In this document: in pieces, positions 33,302 to 40,149 of the stretch
Layout of the letters: every line of letters starts with the position of its first letter
How positions within the stretch are numbered: the stretch's first letter is position 1
DNA from: Segatella copri
GTDB lineage: Bacteria; Bacteroidota; Bacteroidia; Bacteroidales; Bacteroidaceae
Direction: 5' to 3'
Assembly (NCBI RefSeq): GCF_019249795.2
Contig: NZ_CP156891.1
Coordinates: forward strand, 1,816,001 to 1,880,000
Length of the DNA: 64,000 nucleotides
Position numbers and translations under genes: made by a program
Notes under the pieces: model-generated
What the model was told of the DNA's origin: nothing
What the model saw: the letters and a program-made list of their open reading frames with translations, nothing else
The model's database searches: none

Positions 33302-33853
33302 CTAAGAAGGTTATCGTGTTCTCTCCACACCCAGACGATGATGTTATCTCTATGGGAGGAACCATCCGCCGTGGTAAGGCTCGTACCGCTTGTACCTATA
33401 ATGAAATTCCGCTTGACCATGTCCACTTCCTCGAAAATGTTGTGTACTTCACAAAGTCATCCACTTGGTAAGTGTCATGCGTGACTTCTTCACCTTGTCC
33501 CAATCCACAAGACCCTCTCTCTGGATGTCAAGATAGAGGCTGATGTTGCCACCTGCTATCTTCTTCTCTCGGATGCGCACAGGCTCCTTCAAACGGATTT
33601 CTTTCTTCTTTCGTCCCATTTTATTTCCTTTCATTTCCGATGGTTAGACCTGCTTGGGATAATTGGTGGATACTGGCAGCTATCGACGAAGAGAAGAAAG
33701 CGGGTGCAGAATGGTCCTTTCTTGGGTAATGATGAGCGCCTGTTCTGGCAGAGAGCCGAGGACCGTAACCGTGCTACAGCATCGCTCTACGACCAGTTGG
33801 GTCTGGCATGCTATGAGGCCATGGAGGCTTTCGTGGAGTACAAGCCATTGTAA
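33302..33853 (+). pseudogene. Decayed glucosamine-6-phosphate deaminase-like / LmbE fusion (NagB-PIG-L type)
   Basis: Two separated pieces of one gene are readable on the plus strand. At 33302-33450 the LmbE metal motif reads KKVIVFSPHPDDDVISMGGT, joined directly to IRRGKARTACTYNEIPLDHV and HFLEN, with intervening sequence missing. At 33698-33853 the C-terminus is NDERLFWQRAEDRNRATASL and then YDQLGLACYEAMEAFVEY, ending in TAA. Bacteroidota carry full-length proteins (about 660 residues) with these features. A reversed integrase stub lies between the pieces. The identification comes from motif memory. Confidence 0.65.
33449..33619 (-). pseudogene. Tyrosine recombinase (integrase) N-terminal fragment
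   Basis: From ATG 33619: MGRKKKEIRLKEPVRIREKK, then IAGGNISLYLDIQREG. This is the arm-binding N-terminus of Bacteroidota tyrosine recombinases. After about 36 residues the reading leaves the family and stops, so the core-binding and catalytic domains (R...HxxR...Y) are missing. It lies antisense inside the decayed nagB-lmbE-like gene. Confidence 0.65.
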
Positions 33854-33881
33854 TAACTTATTAACAATCACTGACAAAAAA

Positions 33882-33915
33882 CTACCCATGCCCCCTGTTT
33901 TAGGGGCATGGGTAG
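33882..33915. terminator. Strong hairpin after the nagB-like remnant
   Basis: CTACCCATGCCCC (33882-33894) pairs perfectly with GGGGCATGGGTAG (33903-33915) across an 8 nt loop. An A-run precedes it, giving a T-run for minus-strand transcripts. Probably the old terminator of the decayed gene. Confidence 0.75.
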
Positions 33916-34005
33916 GATTAACGACATAGATTCAAACGATACAAGTCGCTATCACCCTCCCCCAACAACCAGCATGATAAAATCATCATCAGTAAATCAG
34001 CTCAG

Positions 34006-34211
34006 TCCCTCAGTTCCTCAGTTCCTCAGTTCCTCAGTTCCTCAGTTTTGTTCTAGGGGGTATACTTGATACTTACAAATTGCAAGTAATTATATTTTAT
34101 TATATATATAATATATATTATATATATAATAAACTTCTAAATAAAGATAAAAGTGAAGGGTCAGAGAAAAACTGAGGAACTGAGGAACTGAGGAACTGAG
34201 GAACTGAGGAA
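34006..34211. repeat. Inverted arrays of the 8 bp unit GTTCCTCA around an AT-rich centre
   Basis: About five GTTCCTCA units (34006-34050) face their complement TGAGGAAC in about five units (34168-34211). The 117 bp between is very AT-rich with ATATATAATATATAT tracts. A similar unit is inside the primase-like gene at 29028. The arrangement could form a long hairpin or cruciform. Confidence 0.8.
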
Positions 34212-34625
34212 GATTTCTTATGCCATTTTGTATCTTGTTATTTGTTGTAGATATAGTATTTAAGCGCTCAACTCTATGTTTTCTCTTCTGAAAAAGTATG
34301 AGTTGCGGGGCGCAAAACGGCGAGTTAGTATTTTTAACATAAAGCTCTAAAGCAGCCAAAGGAGAATAAGAGAGGTTGAAACGTAAACAGTTGGGAATGA
34401 GTAGATTTGCACAAAGTTGCCAAATCGGCATAAAGCAAGCGAGTGAGGAATATTGAAGTAGTTCAGTTACTAAATCGTGAGCCACAGTTACCTATGCAAA
34501 GCAGGTAACAATGCGGAAAGGCAACTTTGTGCATCAACGGATTTTATTGCGCTGATTCTCAATGTTTTGCGTATCAAGGAACGCTTACAAAATGATTATA
34601 TTTGCACACTCAAAATGTAAGCGTT
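34212..34625. other. Non-coding region upstream of the integrase stub, with inverted repeats
   Basis: GCACAAAGTTGCC (34409-34421) and its complement GGCAACTTTGTGC (34520-34532) are perfect arms about 98 bp apart. Within them GTTACC (34487-34492) pairs with GGTAAC (34504-34509). A -7-like TATATTTG is at 34596-34603. This is a plausible recombination, transfer-origin or regulatory site belonging to the mobile element remnant downstream; not proven. Confidence 0.45.
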
Positions 34626-34790
34626 ATGAAAATCGAAAAATTCAAGGTGTTGCTCTACCTGAAAAAGAGCGGAATGGACAAGAATGGAAAAGCTCCCATC
34701 ATGGGGCGCATCACGGTGAACAGGACAAGAAAAAGGGCGGAAGACCGCCCACAGGCAGAGTTCGCAAGCTGTCGAAGTCTGCCACGGTGA
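34626..34790 (+). pseudogene. Tyrosine recombinase stub of a Bacteroidales mobilizable element
   Basis: Starts MKIEKFKVLLYLKKSGMDKN and continues GKAPIMGRITVNRT, a well-known start of integrases from Bacteroidales conjugative/mobilizable elements. After residue 34 the reading shifts abruptly into another gene's sequence (mobC-like) and stops at 34790. The deletion joint is near 34724-34728. Confidence 0.75.
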
Positions 34791-34940
34791 AGTTCTCAAA
34801 GCCAAGCTACGAGGCTTTGAGACTGAGGGCGAGAAAAGCCAACCGCAAGTTGGCGGAGTACATCCGTGAGTCCGCCTTGAACGGCGAGGTGGTCAGCGGA
34901 CACAATGCAGAGACGGTAGCCATCGCCAAGAGCCGAATCT
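34724..34940 (+). pseudogene. MobC-like mobilisation protein fragment
   Basis: In the frame starting near 34724, the reading KKKGGRPPTGRVRKLSKSAT then VKFSKPSYEALRLRARKANR and LAEYIRESALNGEVVSGHNA matches the ribbon-helix-helix relaxosome protein MobC of Bacteroides mobilizable elements. Its normal start and its C-terminus are missing; after AETVAIAKS the reading meets relaxase sequence in another frame. Confidence 0.7.
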
Positions 34941-35066
34941 ATGCAGGGAGGACAACCAAGTTGTCACCAAGTAGAACAGACTCAACCAACGGCAGAACAT
35001 ACCCAAGACCCTTGGAGTGGTATTTCTTCCATCGGCTTGGTTACAAACTTAAAATTAGAATCGAAC
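34941..35066 (+). pseudogene. Relaxase C-terminal tail fragment
   Basis: The reading QPSCHQVEQTQPTAEHTQDP followed by WSGISSIGLVTNLKLESN resembles the C-terminal tail of MobA/BmgA-type relaxases, and ends just before the next gene as in intact mobilisation operons. The catalytic part is absent. Confidence is limited by the shortness. Confidence 0.5.
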
Positions 35067-35818
35067 ATGAAAGAAGAACTATTGAAAGCCATCTATGGCA
35101 CAGTTGAGAGATTGGAGCAGAAAGTCGATGAACTTTCTGACTCCACAAAAAACGCAGGAACGGAAAACGTTCCTGCAAGTAATGACACAACCAAGTTGGA
35201 GAAATTAATCATTGCTATGTTTGGCAAGGAAGAGGAAGTCAGAGGTAAAATATCCAAATTAAGAGATGCCATTGTTGTTTTTGCTGACCTTATTAAGGTT
35301 GAACTTGGCAAAAATGAGCAGCGAAGCAAGTTCTTGGTAGATGCTGTCAAGCAGATGAAACAAGAGCATACTGTCACCTCGAAGGTATTGCAGGAAAAAC
35401 TTGAAATAATGAACAAATCACCTCAAAAGAAGGTTGTAACCCATCGCTTCGAGCCAACCTCAAAGAAAGTTCTTCTTTTCATTGGAGGCTTGGCTCTATC
35501 CCTTGTCCTCTCCATTTGGGCAATCTCACCCAATGGCGAGAGTATCAAGATTGGGAGGAGGCAGATTTGAAGTATAGGGCATTGAAAATGGTTCTTCCAT
35601 CTGACGACCCGAATATTCGTTACATCGAAAAACATTTCAATGTCCAACGAGACGAAGACATAATTGATAAATTAAGAACCCAAGTTGATGTGTATGAAGA
35701 TTCCCTCTATCAATACCACAAAATGATTGAGATTGCATTCTATAAAGATAGTGTAGCAAGACAACTTATTAATGAATCAAATAGAATAAAGATGCAGGTA
35801 AACCGTAAAAAAAAGTAA
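35067..35818 (+). pseudogene. MobB-like mobilisation accessory protein, broken by a frameshift
   Basis: Starts MKEELLKAIYGTVERLEQKV; helical N-terminal half, then a membrane segment (KVLLFIGGLALSLVLSIW). At the G run near 35517-35520 the frame is lost: one frame ends at 35570, while the other continues as GNLTQWREYQDWEEADLKYR and runs to 35818 with sensible sequence. One missing G would restore a single protein of about 250 residues. It was probably the last gene of the lost mobilisation operon. Confidence 0.7.
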
Positions 35819-35904
35819 GTGAAAATATTGTTTTAGCGTTATTATGCAAAGTATAATCACGTACAACATAGTTTAATGTAGTTTAAATATTCTCTGAAAA
35901 TTAC

Positions 35905-35932
35905 TTTGTTTCAAAAAATCTTCATACCTTTG
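35905..35932 (+). promoter_or_regulatory. Promoter of the RiPP precursor gene
   Basis: TTTG (35905-35908), 16 bp, TACCTTTG (35925-35932). The spacer is shorter than usual. The leader to the ATG is about 175 nt and holds pairing stretches such as CCTTTACGCAAGG (36000-36012). Confidence 0.55.
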
Positions 35933-36114
35933 CACTCGGAATACAAAATGAAGCAAATAATTGCAGTTTGCTTTCGTTTTGGTGCAATTGTTCCTATAAC
36001 CTTTACGCAAGGTTGATACAGCCCCGTCTGGGTAAAAAGGCGTATACTTTCCAAGAAACGTTAGATTCCAGGATTTAAAACATTAGTAGATTTTTTAAAG
36101 AAAGGAAACAGACT

Positions 36115-36297
36115 ATGGAAAAGAAACTTAGTTTTAATGAGGTTCTTCCTATGGAGGAACTTGCTCCTGTTGAATTGGATGCTATTGTTGGTGGTAATGC
36201 CATCAAAATAGTTGGTACCAACGGTAATCACTGTAGCTGTGGAAACACAACTCAAACAACCCAAACCACCGATTCTACATCTGTGAAGAAACTATAA
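36115..36297 (+). CDS. RiPP/bacteriocin-like precursor with double-glycine leader
   Basis: 60 residues. The leader MEKKLSFNEVLPMEEL then APVELDAIVGG ends in Gly26-Gly27, the classic C39-peptidase cleavage site; the ME-x-L-x-EL-x2-I-x-GG pattern is that of Bacteroidales GG precursors. The 33-residue core has a GTNGNHCSCGN segment with Cys40 and Cys42, then a Thr/Gln-rich tail (TTQTTQTTDSTS). A radical SAM/SPASM gene follows 83 bp later and a C39-ABC exporter is in the same run. It precedes an attenuator hairpin, which would make it more abundant than the enzymes. The core resembles no product I know. Confidence 0.85.
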   Translation: MEKKLSFNEVLPMEELAPVELDAIVGGNAIKIVGTNGNHCSCGNTTQTTQTTDSTSVKKL

Positions 36298-36318
36298 GTA
36301 GTCTTTTTTGACGGTGGA

Positions 36319-36355
36319 GAGTGGATTGCTGTTATCAACAATCCACTCTTTATAT
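36319..36355 (+). terminator. Attenuator between precursor and maturase genes
   Basis: GAGTGGATTG (36319-36328) pairs perfectly with CAATCCACTC (36339-36348) with a 10 nt loop and TTTATATT after it. Such partial terminators after precursor genes are usual in peptide-modifying clusters. Confidence 0.75.
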
Positions 36356-36380
36356 TAGAACATATTCTGTAATCAAGAAA

Positions 36381-37751
36381 ATGGGAAATAATATGATTAA
36401 TTTTGACGATATACACTTTATAGAGAATGGGGATGTCTCCTTGCTGTTGCATGTTCCCTCGTTTACACTTGTTAGTTTAAGTAGCGATACAGCAAATATA
36501 CTTAAGTCGTTGAAAGACGGTGCTTCAATAAGCGATGTTGCCCAAAACAGCTCTATTTCTCTCGATGAAATAAAGAACTGTTTACTGAAATTAGAGGATA
36601 TGTTTAAAAAGAATTTGCCTCCTTTGACACCTAATCCAACAACGGATGTCGCAGATAGAATTACATTACATATTTCAAATGATTGTAATCTCAGATGCAA
36701 ATATTGCTATGCAAGTGGAGGCAACTACAAGATGAAACGCTCATTAATGACTACGGATACCGCAAAGCAATTTTATGATTTTTGCATACATCATTTCTCT
36801 CATATTGAAAAAATTGTCTTTTTTGGTGGCGAACCATGCTTAAATTTAAATGTGATGGAATACGTTTGCTCTCTTTTTAATAGCTACAAGTTTGATGACA
36901 AACTAAAGGATATGCCTAAGTTTGCCATCATAACCAATGGTACCATACTAAATGAGCGACTGTTGAAAATTATTGGAACATATATATCTTATATTACCGT
37001 TAGCGTTGATGGTAATAAGGAATTTAATGATTATAATCGCTTGGATAAAGCAGGTAATGGTTCGTTTGACAGAATAGCAAAGTTTATAGACACCGTTAAA
37101 CAAATTGATAACGTTACAATTCAATATGAGTCCACTTTTACGAAATATCACATAAGAAAAGGAATTTCTAGAGATGAAATAGCTTCATATATGTCAAAAC
37201 GATTTGGAATCAGAGGCTTTGTCGTTGACGAAATGAACGTAAAAGAGCATAAAGATGCCTATTCTATAAATAATTTAGAAAATCTTCCAGAAAGTTTTAC
37301 AAGTATTCTATGGGCAATATCGTTCAAAAAGCCGCTTGTATCTTGCCAAATGTCTAGCAAGCAATTTGCTGTATCAACATTGGGGGAGATTTTTCCATGC
37401 CATATGGATGTAGGAAAAGAATGCTTAAATTTAGGTAATATCGGAGGAAAGAACATATTTAATTCTTGTACTATCCAAAAATCATTTCCTTTGTTCGATT
37501 TGTTAGCCAACAAAAGAGGATTGTGTCCAAATTGTTGGGCTCGCAATTTATGTGATGGTTGTCCTAGAGATTTTTTTTATGATGAAAAGAACAAATGCTA
37601 TCAGACAACTCCTAATGAGGATAAATGTAAATCACAAAGAGAACATATAGAAAAGATTCTTTTAAGCATATCACATTTAAGACAGGATAAAAACAAATGG
37701 CACGATTATGTACAAGGTATAAACGAGATGTGCAAAGAAAAGATTTGTTAG
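36381..37751 (+). CDS. Radical SAM/SPASM peptide maturase
   Basis: 456 residues from ATG 36381 (an alternative ATG at 36393 has GGGAA before it). Residues 1-80 look like a PqqD-type recognition domain (SSDTANILKSLKDGASISDV). The radical SAM cluster motif CNLRCKYCYA uses Cys102, Cys106 and Cys109, followed by FFGGEPCLN. The C-terminal part has SPASM-type cysteines: CQMSSKQ, IFPCHM and CPNCWARNLCDGCP. It probably installs a radical-made crosslink or epimerisation on the precursor just upstream. The gene is AT-rich compared with neighbours, suggesting transfer. It fits the GG-Bacteroidales maturase type by context. Confidence 0.88.
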   Translation: MGNNMINFDDIHFIENGDVSLLLHVPSFTLVSLSSDTANILKSLKDGASISDVAQNSSISLDEIKNCLLKLEDMFKKNLPPLTPNPTTDVADRITLHISNDCNLRCKYCYASGGNYKMKRSLMTTDTAKQFYDFCIHHFSHIEKIVFFGGEPCLNLNVMEYVCSLFNSYKFDDKLKDMPKFAIITNGTILNERLLKIIGTYISYITVSVDGNKEFNDYNRLDKAGNGSFDRIAKFIDTVKQIDNVTIQYESTFTKYHIRKGISRDEIASYMSKRFGIRGFVVDEMNVKEHKDAYSINNLENLPESFTSILWAISFKKPLVSCQMSSKQFAVSTLGEIFPCHMDVGKECLNLGNIGGKNIFNSCTIQKSFPLFDLLANKRGLCPNCWARNLCDGCPRDFFYDEKNKCYQTTPNEDKCKSQREHIEKILLSISHLRQDKNKWHDYVQGINEMCKEKIC

Positions 37752-37805
37752 TATAAATGATTGCCCACATCTATGAAAAAGTATGTTTGATTAAAAAGTT
37801 GTATT

Positions 37806-40130
37806 ATGAGAAAGTTTATCATGACAACAGCCGTGTGTTTCTGGGCAATGTCCCAGATGATGGCACAGAACATTTCGGGAAAGATTGTAGATGCCAAGGG
37901 CGAGCCTTTAGCATTTGCAAATGTAGTGCTCCTATACCGTCAAGATTCAGCATTCGTCAAGGGGACTGTGAGTGGAGAAGATGGGCGTTTTACCATCGAC
38001 TCTCCTTGCAATGGCGGAATCATCAAGGTAACTTCCGTAGGATATAAGACAATATTCAAGGACTGCAAAGGTGAGAATGTGGGAGTTATTAAGATGGAAG
38101 AAGATAGTAAGATGCTCGGTGAAGTAGTGATAAAATCATCTTTGCCAAAGACCATTTTGAAGAATGGGGGAATGACAACAATAGTTGTTGGTTCTGTCCT
38201 TGAAAAGGCTGGAACAATGGAGCATCTGCTCGACCGCATACCTAACGTATCTGCACAAAATGGAAATATCAAGGTGTTTGGACGTGGCGAGCCTATAATA
38301 TATATCAATGGACGACAGATGAGAGACAGAAGCGAACTCGACCGTTTGAGTTCGGACAACATCAAGTCGGTTGAAGTAATATCCAACCCAGGTGCTCGTT
38401 ATGCTACAAGCACTAAGGCTGTTATACGTATCACTACAAAGAAGATACAAGGCGATGGATTCGGATTTGACGCTACAACAGAAGGATCGTACGACGAGAA
38501 AAAGAACATTGGAGGATATGGCAGGCTGAATATGTATTACCGTAAGAACGGATTGGAGCTTGACGCTTACGCCTATGGCGCAAAACAATCATCGCCAGAC
38601 GAGAAAGACTTGCAGCAAATGACATATCTCGACAAGATATGGAATCAGCAGGATAAAACACGTTGGAAGAACAAAACCGAGACTTTTAGTTCTCGCTTGA
38701 ATGTCAGTTATCAGTTTGACGACAACAATTCGTTGGGAGCAAACTTTAGTTTCTTACGCAATCCAAAGCTGATAACAGACGGAAAGACGGAAGGCTCTGT
38801 ACTGAGAGATGAAGTATTGACGGAGACTAACACTTCTATAAGATCGGAGTTTGGACAGAATAGCAACTTGTCAAGCAATATATATTATGTAGGCAAGGTA
38901 GGGAAATTGGGTATTGACTTCAATACCGACTGGTTTTGGTCTAAAGGAAACAATAAAAACAATATAGATGAGCATTATCAGGAGGTAAACTCTGAAATAC
39001 AAAACCAACTTGTAAACAGTACCACTTCAAAGTACAACCGCCTGATAGCTTCCAAAATGGTGCTCACTTATCCGCTTTTGGGTGGTGACTTGTCGGTAGG
39101 AGGCGAGTATTCGTTCACCAATCGTAACACCAACTACGCCATCATACCAAACACTCTTTCCGACAATGTAAGAGACCGCATAAAGGAAGGCATGTCTTCT
39201 ACGTTCGTTATCTATAGTCGTGACTTTGGCAAGCTGAACATGGAAGCTGGATTGCGATACGAGAATGTAGACTTCAAGTATTATGACGATGGTAAGTATA
39301 TGGCGGAGCAAAGCAAGAATTACGGCAATTGGTTTCCGTCTCTCAGCCTTTCGATGCCGTTTGGCAATGTACAGATGCAGCTGAGCTATGCAGCCGACAT
39401 CGATCGTCCTAACTACTGGGTATTAAGAAGCGGTGTGCAATATAGCAATCATTATACATACGAAACCGGTAATCCGTTTCTTGTCTCAGAGATTTCAAGA
39501 GATATCAGTTACGACCTCGCCTACAAATGGCTGACTTTCAACCTGACTTATGAACATGTATCCGATCCGATATATCAGACAGTAGAGATGTATAAGGACA
39601 ATGCCACCATTGGATTGATGAGGATGATAAATGGCAAATCTTACAACAATGTGTCTTCTATGCTCACCTTGCAGCCTACCTTTGGCATTTGGCATCCTGT
39701 GCTGTCAGCTATGGTTGAGAAGCAATGGTTCAAGTTGGAGACAAGGGACGGACATTATCTTAACAAGCCTGTTGCGGAGTTCAAATTCAACAACACTTTC
39801 GATACGAAATGGGCGATGTTCTCCGTTATGATGACTTACATCACAAAGGGATACGAGGAAAACCATTACATCTACAAGCCGATGTTCAACACCGACCTGT
39901 CTATATACAAGGGCTTTCTGAAGGACTGCCTGACTTTCCAGCTTTATGTCAACGACGTGTTTGGTACGAACGACAGTCACATCATAGGTAAATACGGCAA
40001 ACTGAAGGAAACCATCTTCGATGAGTTCTCAACAAGTAAAATCTCATTGACAGTCCGCTATAAGTTCAATGTTACTCGAAGCAAGTATAAGGGTACAGGA
40101 GCAGGTCAAAGCCAGAAGGATAGAATGTAA
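37806..40130 (+). CDS. TonB-dependent-receptor-like outer membrane beta-barrel protein
   Basis: 774 residues with a signal peptide (MRKFIMTTAVCFWAMSQMMA) and cleavage before QNISG. An N-terminal carboxypeptidase-regulatory-like domain follows (GKIVDAKGEPLAFANVVLLY), then a plug (FGRGEPIIYINGRQ, VEVISNPGARYATS) and a beta-barrel with alternating aromatic strands to the end. This matches the outer membrane beta-barrel family seen beside C39-ABC exporters in Bacteroidota. It may be the receptor or exit pore for the peptide, or provide immunity. It precedes the exporter gene by 19 bp. Confidence 0.85.
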   Translation: MRKFIMTTAVCFWAMSQMMAQNISGKIVDAKGEPLAFANVVLLYRQDSAFVKGTVSGEDGRFTIDSPCNGGIIKVTSVGYKTIFKDCKGENVGVIKMEEDSKMLGEVVIKSSLPKTILKNGGMTTIVVGSVLEKAGTMEHLLDRIPNVSAQNGNIKVFGRGEPIIYINGRQMRDRSELDRLSSDNIKSVEVISNPGARYATSTKAVIRITTKKIQGDGFGFDATTEGSYDEKKNIGGYGRLNMYYRKNGLELDAYAYGAKQSSPDEKDLQQMTYLDKIWNQQDKTRWKNKTETFSSRLNVSYQFDDNNSLGANFSFLRNPKLITDGKTEGSVLRDEVLTETNTSIRSEFGQNSNLSSNIYYVGKVGKLGIDFNTDWFWSKGNNKNNIDEHYQEVNSEIQNQLVNSTTSKYNRLIASKMVLTYPLLGGDLSVGGEYSFTNRNTNYAIIPNTLSDNVRDRIKEGMSSTFVIYSRDFGKLNMEAGLRYENVDFKYYDDGKYMAEQSKNYGNWFPSLSLSMPFGNVQMQLSYAADIDRPNYWVLRSGVQYSNHYTYETGNPFLVSEISRDISYDLAYKWLTFNLTYEHVSDPIYQTVEMYKDNATIGLMRMINGKSYNNVSSMLTLQPTFGIWHPVLSAMVEKQWFKLETRDGHYLNKPVAEFKFNNTFDTKWAMFSVMMTYITKGYEENHYIYKPMFNTDLSIYKGFLKDCLTFQLYVNDVFGTNDSHIIGKYGKLKETIFDEFSTSKISLTVRYKFNVTRSKYKGTGAGQSQKDRM

Positions 40131-40149
40131 TTCTACGATGTTCTTTAAA

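Noticed and set aside
33663-33929. 88-residue plus-strand open frame
   Set aside because: The adjacent frame carries the nagB-like C-terminus (FWQRAEDRNRATASLYDQLG), so this one is a shadow.
34006-34050. Possible CRISPR-like array
   Set aside because: Units are 8 bp and directly adjacent with no spacers; simple tandem repeat.
34090-34485. 131-residue minus-strand open frame upstream of the integrase stub
   Set aside because: Covers the octamer repeats and inverted arms; no start signal or domain. Its sequence looks conserved upstream of similar integrases only because the DNA is.
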